Below, one piece after another: positions 57,201 to 64,000 of a DNA stretch of 64,000 nucleotides. The stretch covers positions 2,294,001-2,358,000 of the forward strand of contig NZ_CP042344.1 in the NCBI RefSeq assembly GCF_007954405.1, read 5' to 3'. The translations under genes were made by a program, and so were the position numbers. The DNA is from Comamonas flocculans (lineage in GTDB: Bacteria; Pseudomonadota; Gammaproteobacteria; Burkholderiales; Burkholderiaceae_C). The first letter of the stretch is position 1. Every line of letters begins with the position of its first letter. The notes beneath the pieces were generated by a model. It had not been told where the DNA came from, did no database searches, and worked only from the letters and a program-made list of their open reading frames with translations.

Positions 57201-57611
57201 GCGGACGAGGCGCAAGGCGGCTGGCCGAGCGATCGCATCGTGCTCGCGCGCCAGCGCTTTGCGCTGTGCGCCGCGCAGATGCAGCAGGCCGAGACCACGG
57301 CGCGGCGCATCCTCACCGGCGAGGCCGCCTGGGCCTGGTCGGCAGAGGAGGTGCTCGAAGCCTTCAATGAAGTGGAACTGGTGCATGAAGGCCGGCGCTT
57401 GCGCATCGACCGCTTGGTGCGCCGGCGCGCCGGTGCCCACGGGAGCGAGGGTTGGTGGGTGCTGGACTACAAGAGCGCCGCGCACCCCGAGCGCGACGAA
57501 GCGCTGCAGGCGCAACTGCAGCTCTATCGCGCCGCCGTCGAGCATCTGCACCCGGGGCAGACAGTGCGCGTGGCGTTCTTGAGCGGGGAGGGTCGGGTGG
57601 TCAAGGTGTGA
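54261..57611 (+). CDS. AddA-like UvrD-family helicase-nuclease
   Basis: 1116-aa partner of the AddB-like protein. UvrD helicase with Walker A ACAGAGKTWML, motif Ia ITFTRKAAGEM, motif II VDEFQDTN, motif III GDPKQSIYRFR, motif V VHGAKGLE and motif VI ALYVAMTRARARL. The C-terminal RecB-type nuclease has RIDRLVRR and VLDYKS. The start at 54261 overlaps the AddB stop by 8 bp. A repeat copy at about 57062-57140 adds a low-complexity linker before the nuclease domain without breaking the frame. Confidence 0.93.
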   Translation: MNEQRAAYQLDGAPCTRERFYAIACDPRRSVVVEACAGAGKTWMLVSRMLRALLDGCAPHEILAITFTRKAAGEMRERLMQWLQDFAQPKAAAPDEGKPAETAAQWQARLLDELVSRGIEPQRAPELREQLCNLYRTLLAHGRPVQIRTFHGWFAALLQTAPLSVLDELGLPVAHELLEDDAQAVAEVWRPFLREVAGDETLRADYGALVLALGRTRAHDALAGALARRTEFGLADEAGRVQDAVPDFDAVYPRMAGVAQPADWLLLRESGRELLRTAARALQGASAKTFAACGEQLLAALQAADFEAARAALFTQKGEARKFSDKVAGLEQVRAAQEEVRAVLAAEQQRQARLHQQRMTRLARVLIACFARLKRERGWVDMNDVERAAMRLLADHALSAWVQQRLDVRTRHLLVDEFQDTNPLQWQALHAWLSGYAGAGGGHSPPSVFIVGDPKQSIYRFRRADPKVFSAARDFVVQALGGVWLATDHTRRSARGVLALVNGVMQAAQQAGEFSDYRAHTTESTAAGDALALPLIPRPPKATKDLAEPESWRDSLTTARLEEEETLRTLECRQAARWITARIGAGTAAKEIMVLARKREPLGVLQAELRRLGVACEQPEKNLLAEQPAVRDVLALVDALVSPGHDLMLARALKSPLFGCTDEDLARIALAVRAAGEARPCWLEVLSEVELETIDEQALAADLAMYRGWLLSLPPHDALQAIYRHRDVLARFHAAAPPAEGTQVLRQLRALLSAALSVQGGRFLTAYQWLRVLRRERIALPPQAAPEAVRLLTVHGAKGLEADEVLLLDSASIRQNRGEPEVLIDWPGDAPLPTRLVFLAKGGNPPASEQGLADQEAAAQAREELNALYVAMTRARARLVLSGFEPHQSAGGSWWQRIEPLAQVLDLPQEVVCAASLAPSLTLLDLPSLPLGEDEGGGAIHEQNRAQTPVLQAPTAIQSEAQADSDVSRIGQAMHWLLEHADEAQGGWPSDRIVLARQRFALCAAQMQQAETTARRILTGEAAWAWSAEEVLEAFNEVELVHEGRRLRIDRLVRRRAGAHGSEGWWVLDYKSAAHPERDEALQAQLQLYRAAVEHLHPGQTVRVAFLSGEGRVVKV
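57062..57140 (-). repeat. Interspersed Comamonadaceae-type repeat, copy 5 (inside addA-like gene)
   Basis: Minus strand: GATTGGATAGCTG, TTGGCGCTTGCAGGACGGGC, GTTTGAGCCCGATTTTGCTC. It lies between the helicase and nuclease domains, in the linker after SLPLGEDEGGG. Confidence 0.72.
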
Positions 57612-57684
57612 AAAATCCAGCGCCGCTCGCAAGGGGGGAGAATCCAGCGATCCGCGTGGACCGGACTCCAGCCCAAACATCCCG

Positions 57685-58415
<731 letters not shown>

Positions 58416-58425
<10 letters not shown>

Positions 58426-59786
58426 GCGTTTTGACGCAGACAGGAGTCGCCATCCTCGGCGCCGGCCCCGCCGGCCTGATGGCCGCCGAAGTGCTGTCGC
58501 GCGCCGGCGTGGCGGTGGATGTCTTTGACGCCATGCCCTCGGCGGGCCGCAAGTTCCTGCTGGCGGGCAAGGGCGGGCTGAACCTGACGCATTCGGAGCC
58601 GCTGGCGCCGTTCACCGGGCGCTTTCGCCAGGGCGATGGCGTTGGGGCGGCGGATGCGGTGGCGTCGTGGCTGCGCGACTTCGGGCCCGAGGCGGTGCGC
58701 GGTTGGGCGGCGGGGCTGGGCGTGCAGACCTTCGTGGGCTCGTCCGGGCGGGTGTTTCCGACGGAGATGAAGGCCGCCCCGCTGCTGCGCGCCTGGCTGC
58801 TGCGGCTGCGTCAGCCGGATGCGCCGGGTGCGGCGCCGGTGCGCTTTCACATGCGCCACCGCTGGGCGGGGTGGGCGGCGGATACTTCCGATTCAATAGC
58901 TGCTGGCGCTTGCCCAGCAAGCGCTGGAGGCGTTTTTTGCTTTGAAACACCTGCCGGCGCCGTGGCCGTGCGCCCGCGTGCCGCCGTGCTGGCGCTGGGC
59001 GGTGGCAGTTGGCCGCGCCTGGGCTCGGATGGCGCCTGGGCGCCCTGGCTGGCGCAGGCGGGGGCCGAGGTGGCGCCGCTGGTGCCGGCCAACTGCGGCT
59101 TCGACGTGGGCTGGTCCGCCCATCTGGCCGAGCGTTTTGCCGGCGTGCCCTTGAAGAACGTGGTGCTGTCCTTTGTCGATGGACAGGGCCGGCGCTTTGA
59201 GCGGCGCGGTGAATGCGTGCTGACGGCCACGGGCATGGAAGGCAGCCTGGTCTACGCGGCCAGCAGCCTGCTGCGCGACGAAATTGCGGCACACGGCCAC
59301 GCCACGCTGCACCTGAATCTGCAGCCCGACCGCACGCGCGCGCAGGTGCTGGCGGCGGTGGCGCATCCGCGCGGCAGCCGCAGCCTGTCCTCGCACCTGA
59401 AGAGCCGCCTGGGACTGCAGGCGGTGCATCTCGCCTTGCTGCATGAGTGCATCGACAGCGAGGCGCTGCGCGATCCGCTGCGGCTGGCGGCGGCGCTGCA
59501 AACCCTGCCGGTCACGCTGCGCGCGCCCAGGCCGGTGGCGCAGGCCATCAGCAGCGGCGGCGGCGTGCGCTTTGCCTCGCTCACGGACGACTTGCAGCTG
59601 CGCGGCATGCCGGGCGTGTTCTGCGCCGGCGAGATGCTGGACTGGGAGGCGCCGACGGGGGGTTACCTGCTCACGGCCTGCCTGGCCAGCGGCGTGCGCG
59701 CGGCCCAGGGGGTGCTGCGGCATTTGCGCGGTGGCGAACAGGCCGGCGGCCCGTCGATGCCGCCCGGGCACGCGGGCGGCTTATAG
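58416..59786 (+). CDS. HI0933-family FAD-dependent oxidoreductase
   Basis: 456-aa flavoprotein: N-terminal dinucleotide-binding GAGPAGLMAAEVL, then the family motif SAGRKFLLAGKGGLNLTHSE and C-terminal CAGEMLDWEAPTGGYLL. The true reaction of the family is not established. A GTG start at 58416 or 58422 overlaps the methylase-like gene. A repeat copy at 58882-58945 inserts a stretch (about DSIAAGACPASAGG) before VAVRPRAAVLALGGG. Confidence 0.92.
58882..58945 (+). repeat. Interspersed Comamonadaceae-type repeat, copy 6 (inside HI0933-like gene)
   Basis: Best-preserved copy: GATTCAATAGCTGC, TGGCGCTTGCCCAGC, AAGCGCTGGAGGC, GTTTTTTGCTTTGAA. The GCGCTTG/CAAGCGC arms can form a hairpin. It is read in frame. 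Confidence 0.8.
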
Positions 59787-59832
59787 AATGGCCGCAGCCG
59801 GCATTGCCGTTGCTCACAGAGGATGATCCACC

Positions 59833-60819
59833 ATGGCAAAACCACAGTCCGAAGTCGATGAACGCACCAACCTCGCCGGCTCGAACAAGTTCGAGATGCT
59901 GATGTTTCGTCTGGGCAAGGACAAGGCCTTGGGCCAGTCCGAATTGTTCGGCATCAACGTCTTCAAGATCCGCGAGATCATGGCCATGCCCGCGATCACG
60001 CCCGTGGTCGGGGCGGACAGGTGCTCGCTGGGGGTGGTCAACCTGCGCGGCCAGGTGATACCGGTGTTCGACCTGCCGCACATCGTCGGCTGCACGCCCG
60101 AGACGGGGCTGAACATCCTGCTGGTGACGGAGTACGGGCGCACCACCCAGGCCTTCGCGGTGGAGTCGGTCGAGGACATCGCGCGTCTGGACTGGAAGCA
60201 GGTGATTCCCGCCGAGGCCAGCGGCAACGTCAAGTCGCTGGTGACGAGCTTCGCGCGGCTGGACGACGATGGCAGCGGCCAGCAGCGCCTGGCCCAGGTG
60301 CTGGACGTGGAAGCCATCGTGCAGATGGTCACGCCCGAAGCCGAGCGCCACACCGTTGAAGGCAAGCAACTGGGCGCCAAGGTACGCATGCAGGGCGAGG
60401 CCATCGTGCTGGCGGCCGACGATTCCTTCGTCGCCCGCGCGCTGCTGGAGCAGGAGCTCAAGGCCCTGGGCGCGTCCTACGAACTGGTCAAGTCCGGGCG
60501 CGAAGCCTGGGAGCGGCTCAACGCCCTGGCCGAGGTGGCCGAGGCCGAGAACAAGTCCATCCACGACAAGGTCGGCCTGGTGCTGACCGACCTGGAAATG
60601 CCCGAGATGGACGGCTTCACGCTCACGCGCAACATCAAGCACGACGCCCGCTTTGCCGGCGTGCCGGTGCTGATCCACTCCTCGCTCTCGGGCACGACCA
60701 ACGAAGACCTGGTGCGCAAGGTGGGCGCCAATGGCTACGTGGCCAAGTTCGAGGCCACCGAGCTGGCCAATGCCATCCGCAGCGCGCTGGGCAGCAGCCC
60801 GGGCGCGGCCGGCGCCTGA
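59833..60819 (+). CDS. cheV: Chemotaxis protein CheV (CheW-receiver fusion)
   Basis: 328-aa adaptor linking chemoreceptors to CheA. N-terminal CheW domain (about 15-165, RGQVIPVFDLP), then receiver domain (about 185-315) with acidic pocket AADDS, phospho-acceptor Asp in VLTDLEMPEMDG, Ser/Thr in HSSLS and Lys in YVAKFE. A good ribosome site AGAGGATGA precedes the ATG at 59833. Alone here; no other che genes in the window. Confidence 0.95.
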   Translation: MAKPQSEVDERTNLAGSNKFEMLMFRLGKDKALGQSELFGINVFKIREIMAMPAITPVVGADRCSLGVVNLRGQVIPVFDLPHIVGCTPETGLNILLVTEYGRTTQAFAVESVEDIARLDWKQVIPAEASGNVKSLVTSFARLDDDGSGQQRLAQVLDVEAIVQMVTPEAERHTVEGKQLGAKVRMQGEAIVLAADDSFVARALLEQELKALGASYELVKSGREAWERLNALAEVAEAENKSIHDKVGLVLTDLEMPEMDGFTLTRNIKHDARFAGVPVLIHSSLSGTTNEDLVRKVGANGYVAKFEATELANAIRSALGSSPGAAGA

Positions 60820-60837
60820 AGGCGCCCGCGCGCGGCT

Positions 60838-61638
60838 TCAGACCTGGTCGGCCGACAGGCCCGCGGTCTGGCTGAAGCCCGCGTCCACGTAGGTGATCTC
60901 GGCGGTCATGCCGCCGGCCAGGTTGCTCAGCAGGAAGGCGGCGACGTTGCCCACGTCCTCGATCGTCACGTTGCGCCTGAGCGGCGCTGCGTCGGCCACG
61001 CGCGAGAGCAGCTTGCCGAAGTCCTTGATGCCGCTGGCCGCCAGTGTCTTGATCGGGCCGGCGGAAATGCCGTTGACGCGGATCGCGCGGCCGTCCTCGG
61101 TGCGGCCCATGGCCTCTGCCAGATAGCGCACGCTGGCTTCGAGGCTTGCCTTGGCCAGACCCATGGTGTTGTAGTTGGGGATGGAGCGCAAGGCACCGAG
61201 GTAGGTCAGGGTGAGCAGCGCGGACTGGTCGTTCAGGTGCGGCAGCGCGGCCTTGGCCATCGCGGCGAAGCTGTAGGCGCTGATGTCGTGCGCGATGCGG
61301 TAGTTCTCGCGCGTCAGGCCGTCGAAGAAGTTGCCGGCGATCGCCTCGCGCGGCGCGAAGCCGATGGAGTGCACGAAGCCGTCAAAGCGCCCCCAGACGG
61401 CGTGCAGGTCGGAAAACAGCTTTTCGATCTGGGCGTCGTCGCCCACGTCGCAGTCGAACACCAGCCTGGAATCAAAGTCGGCCGCGAATTCGGTGATGCG
61501 GTCCTTGAAGCGCTCGCCCACGTAGCTGAAGGCCAGCTCGGCCCCCTGCTGGCGGCAGGCGCGCGCGATGCCGTAGGCGATGGAGCGGTTGGACAGCACG
61601 CCGGTGATCAGCAGCTTCTTGCCAGCGAGGAAACCCAT
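60838..61638 (-). CDS. fabI: Enoyl-[acyl-carrier-protein] reductase (NADH)
   Basis: Last step of the fatty-acid elongation cycle; target of triclosan in other species. 266 aa SDR-like protein with [15 protein letters not shown] for NADH and the catalytic Tyr-x6-Lys in [17 protein letters not shown] is the typical substrate loop. Convergent with cheV across a 18-bp gap that contains a GGCGCC-TGAA-GGCGCC dyad (60810-60823). Confidence 0.97.
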   Translation of the reverse strand: MGFLAGKKLLITGVLSNRSIAYGIARACRQQGAELAFSYVGERFKDRITEFAADFDSRLVFDCDVGDDAQIEKLFSDLHAVWGRFDGFVHSIGFAPREAIAGNFFDGLTRENYRIAHDISAYSFAAMAKAALPHLNDQSALLTLTYLGALRSIPNYNTMGLAKASLEASVRYLAEAMGRTEDGRAIRVNGISAGPIKTLAASGIKDFGKLLSRVADAAPLRRNVTIEDVGNVAAFLLSNLAGGMTAEITYVDAGFSQTAGLSADQV

Positions 61639-61682
61639 TGTTCTTCTCCTGTGTGCGGTGCGGGGTAATGCAGAATTGTCGC

Positions 61683-63482
61683 ATGCGTGTTTTGTCCGCC
61701 GCCCTGTCCCTGACGCTGTGCCTGCTGGCGCTGCCCGCGCGCGCCGACTACGCCTACGCGATGTGGGGCGATGTGAAAGAGCCGGCCAATTTCACCCACT
61801 TCCCCTACGTCAATCCCGACGCGCCCAAGGGCGGCGAGCTGCGTCTGGTGAGCAATTCGCGCGCCTCCACCTTCGACAAATACAACCCCTTCACGGTCCG
61901 CGGCAACGCCCCCGCCTACCTGAGCGCGCTGATGTTCGACACGCTGCTGACCGGCTCGCTCGACGAGACCGCCACCGGCTACGGCCTGCTGGCCGAGGAC
62001 GTGAGCGTGGCCCCGGACGGCCTCTCCGCCACCTTCCGCCTGCGGCCCGAGGCGCGCTTTCACGACGGCAAGCCGGTGACGGCCGAGGACGTGAAGCACA
62101 GCTACGACACGCTGGTGGGCCCCCACGTCTCGCCGGGCTACAAGACCATGCTCTGGGAAGTGGCGGGCTGTGACGTGATCGACGAGCGCACCGTGCGCTT
62201 TCGCTTCAAGGCGCCCAACCGCGAGCTGCCGCTGACCGTCGGCGGCCTGCCCATCTTCAGCCGCGACTGGGGCGCGGGCAAGCCCTTCGACCAGGTGGTG
62301 ATGGACACGCCCATGGGTAGCGGCCCCTACCGGATCGGCCCGGTGAATTTCGGCAAGGACATCACCTACGTGCTCGACCCCGACTACTGGGCGCGCGACC
62401 TGCCGGTGCGAAAGGGCACGGCCAACTTCGGCCGCATCGAGGTCAAGATCTACAAGGACAACACCGCGCGGCTGGAGGCGCTCAAGGCGGGCGAATTCGA
62501 CCTGATGCGCTTCTTCAGCGCGGGCGACTGGGCGCGGCGGGTGAACGGCAGACGCTTTGACACCGGCGAGCTGGTGAAGGCGGAGTTCGCCAACAAGCTG
62601 CCCGCGGGTTTTCAGAGCTACGTGCTCAATACCCGCCGTCCGCTGCTCAAGGACCGGCGCGTGCGCCAGGCGCTGGGACTGGCCTTCGACTACGAATGGA
62701 TGAACCGCCACCTGTTCTACGGTGCCTACCAGCGCGTGCACGGCTTGTTCGGCAATACGCGCTGCGAGACGCACGGCGCGCCGACGGCGGCCGAGCGCGC
62801 GCTGCTGGCGCCCTGGCGCGACCGCTTGCCTGCCGCTGCCTTCGGCCCCATGGTGGAGCCCCCGGTCACGCCCGATGCGATGGCGCTGCGCGAGCACCTG
62901 CGCCAGGCGCAAAAGCTGTTGAGCGAGGCGGGATGGGAGGTGAGGGACGGCGTGCTGCAAGACGCCCAGGGCCAGCCCTTCGTGCTCGAATACATGGACA
63001 GCAGCGAGGGCGGCATGCGCACCATCTTCTCGTGGCAGCGCAACCTGGCCAAGCTGGGCATCACGCTGAACTATCGCTCGGTCGATTTCGCGCTCTACCA
63101 GCAGCGCTTGCAGAAGTTCGATTTCGACATCACCACCATCGCCTTCCAGGGCACGAACAACCCGGGGCAGGAGTTTGCCGACCTGTTCGGCAGCGCTGCG
63201 GCCGATCAGGAGGATTCAGGCAACTTCGCCGGAGTGAAGAACCCGGCGGTGGACGCGATGATCCAGGCCATGGTGTCGGCCAAAAGCCTGGAGCAGATGC
63301 TGCCCGCCTGCCACGCGCTGGACCGCATCATTGCGGCCGAGCATTATCTGATTCCCCAGTGGTTCGCCGGCACCCACCGCATGGTGTATGACGCCTGGCG
63401 CCTGGCCAGGCCCGAGGCGGTGCCGCCTTACTCGCCCGGGGAGATGTGGGTGGTGGACACCTGGTGGTCTAAAAAACCATAG
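61683..63482 (+). CDS. Peptide ABC transporter substrate-binding protein (YejA-like)
   Basis: 599-aa periplasmic binding protein of family 5. Signal peptide from the ATG at 61683 ([21 protein letters not shown]); the mature part begins [13 protein letters not shown], and the family motif [20 protein letters not shown] is present. The pattern resembles YejA, used for oligopeptides and microcin C-like compounds. The permease and ATPase genes do not follow within the window; downstream is a repeat and a divergent-strand GGDEF gene. The stop codon lies inside the repeat at 63471-63533. Confidence 0.92.
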   Translation: MRVLSAALSLTLCLLALPARADYAYAMWGDVKEPANFTHFPYVNPDAPKGGELRLVSNSRASTFDKYNPFTVRGNAPAYLSALMFDTLLTGSLDETATGYGLLAEDVSVAPDGLSATFRLRPEARFHDGKPVTAEDVKHSYDTLVGPHVSPGYKTMLWEVAGCDVIDERTVRFRFKAPNRELPLTVGGLPIFSRDWGAGKPFDQVVMDTPMGSGPYRIGPVNFGKDITYVLDPDYWARDLPVRKGTANFGRIEVKIYKDNTARLEALKAGEFDLMRFFSAGDWARRVNGRRFDTGELVKAEFANKLPAGFQSYVLNTRRPLLKDRRVRQALGLAFDYEWMNRHLFYGAYQRVHGLFGNTRCETHGAPTAAERALLAPWRDRLPAAAFGPMVEPPVTPDAMALREHLRQAQKLLSEAGWEVRDGVLQDAQGQPFVLEYMDSSEGGMRTIFSWQRNLAKLGITLNYRSVDFALYQQRLQKFDFDITTIAFQGTNNPGQEFADLFGSAAADQEDSGNFAGVKNPAVDAMIQAMVSAKSLEQMLPACHALDRIIAAEHYLIPQWFAGTHRMVYDAWRLARPEAVPPYSPGEMWVVDTWWSKKP

Positions 63483-63533
63483 CTGCTTGCGCCCGCTGCA
63501 TAAGGGATAGAGCCGTTTTTCGTTCAAATTCTA
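63471..63533 (+). repeat. Interspersed Comamonadaceae-type repeat, copy 7 (end of yejA-like gene)
   Basis: TAAAAAACCATAGCTGCTTG, CGCCCGCTGCATAAGGG, ATAGAGCCGTTTTTCGTTC: same block order as copy 6 with a diverged second arm. It supplies the stop codon of the upstream gene. Confidence 0.7.
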
Positions 63534-63565
63534 GCAGGCGCGACGGGCCCGCTCCCCGCCGGGCC

Positions 63566-64000
63566 TCAAGCCGGGCCTTGCCCGGACGGGGTGCCGGCTT
63601 GCTTGGCCGCATACATTGCCGCGTCGGCATGTGCCAGCAGCGCGGCGGCGCTGTGTCCATCGCGCGGAAACAGCGCCATGCCCATGCTGGCGTGTACGCG
63701 CAGCACGTGCTCATCGCACACCAGCGGGGCACGCACCGCCTCATCCACCTTGTCCAGCAGACGCTCCAGTGCTTCGGGCGCCCCCCGGTCGGGCGCGACG
63801 ATGACGAATTCATCGCCGCCGAGCCGCGCCACCAGATCGGACTGACGCAGCGCCGCGCGCAGGCGCTGCGCCACGCCCTGCAGCACCGCGTCGCCGACGG
63901 CATGGCCGTAGCGGTCGTTGACGGGCTTGAACCCGTCGAGGTCCAGCAGCAGCACGTGCAGACCCGGCGCGCCCTGGTGCAGCGCATGCTCCAGGTGTTC
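63566..64000 (-). CDS. Diguanylate cyclase, GGDEF domain (5' part outside window)
   Basis: C-terminal 145 codons of a GGDEF protein, open to the right window edge. The active-site motif GGDEF is perfect, with RQSD five residues before it as the RxxD inhibitory site. LLLDLDGFKPVNDRYGH is the typical metal-binding start. It should synthesise cyclic di-GMP; sensor domains are outside the window. Ends shortly after the domain with a Gly/Pro tail. Confidence 0.93.
   Translation of the reverse strand, partial: EHLEHALHQGAPGLHVLLLDLDGFKPVNDRYGHAVGDAVLQGVAQRLRAALRQSDLVARLGGDEFVIVAPDRGAPEALERLLDKVDEAVRAPLVCDEHVLRVHASMGMALFPRDGHSAAALLAHADAAMYAAKQAGTPSGQGPA

Overview
The window comes from a high-GC betaproteobacterium of the order Burkholderiales, most likely family Comamonadaceae. 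This rests on the overall look of the housekeeping proteins (accA, cysS, lysC, rho, trxA, a type B L31, lpxH) and on a short interspersed repeat (cores ATAGCTGC / GCGCTTG / CAAGCGC) that I associate with that family and that occurs at least seven times here. No taxonomic search was possible.

Layout. 1-14839 is chromosomal core: a diguanylate cyclase, ung, a DUF3014 protein, a hydroxypyruvate isomerase-like gene, a minus-strand run (mtfA, lpxH, ppiB, ppiA, an L,D-transpeptidase and a TPR protein), then plus-strand cysS, accA, tilS and lysC. A tRNA-Ser(GCU) gene at 14897-14989 is the insertion site of a 27.7 kb genomic island. The last 14 bp of the tRNA (14976-14989) recur at 42632-42645, next to a tyrosine integrase gene (41208-42470). 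The tRNA's probable original terminator now lies beyond the far end of the island (42654-42679). From 42698 to 64000 the sequence is core again: rhodanese, an isoaspartyl methyltransferase-like protein, msrA, an ECF-type transporter pair, tRNA-Ser(GGA), MATE, a membrane glycosyltransferase-like protein, rpmE2-rho-trxA, an AddB/AddA-like pair, a methyltransferase-like protein lacking its catalytic motif, an HI0933-type flavoprotein, cheV, fabI, a peptide-binding protein and a second diguanylate cyclase cut by the window edge.

The island. Its backbone is an AlpA-type regulator, a ColE2-like replication initiator, a decayed AAA helicase, a conserved unknown gene and the integrase, as in a plasmid-like integrative element. 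Its cargo is defence-like and heavily damaged by transposons: a group II intron split by a toxin-antitoxin pair and a helicase fragment; a 1372-codon HigA-HTH / nuclease-like / STAND-like gene cut by an IS5-family element; and a type I restriction operon (hsdM-hsdS-MNT-HEPN-hsdR) whose hsdR is cut by an IS3-family element. In both large genes, removing the IS and one copy of its 4-bp target duplication restores one open frame. That suggests recent inactivation: methylation may persist without restriction.

The most unusual part is 40060-41170, about 1.1 kb with no credible gene between the unknown gene and the integrase. It is packed with consecutive and nested perfect stems, several capped by GNRA tetraloops in the plus-strand sense, and ends in terminator-like hairpins. 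I read it as a giant structured non-coding RNA of the GOLLD/ROOL kind or of a new class.
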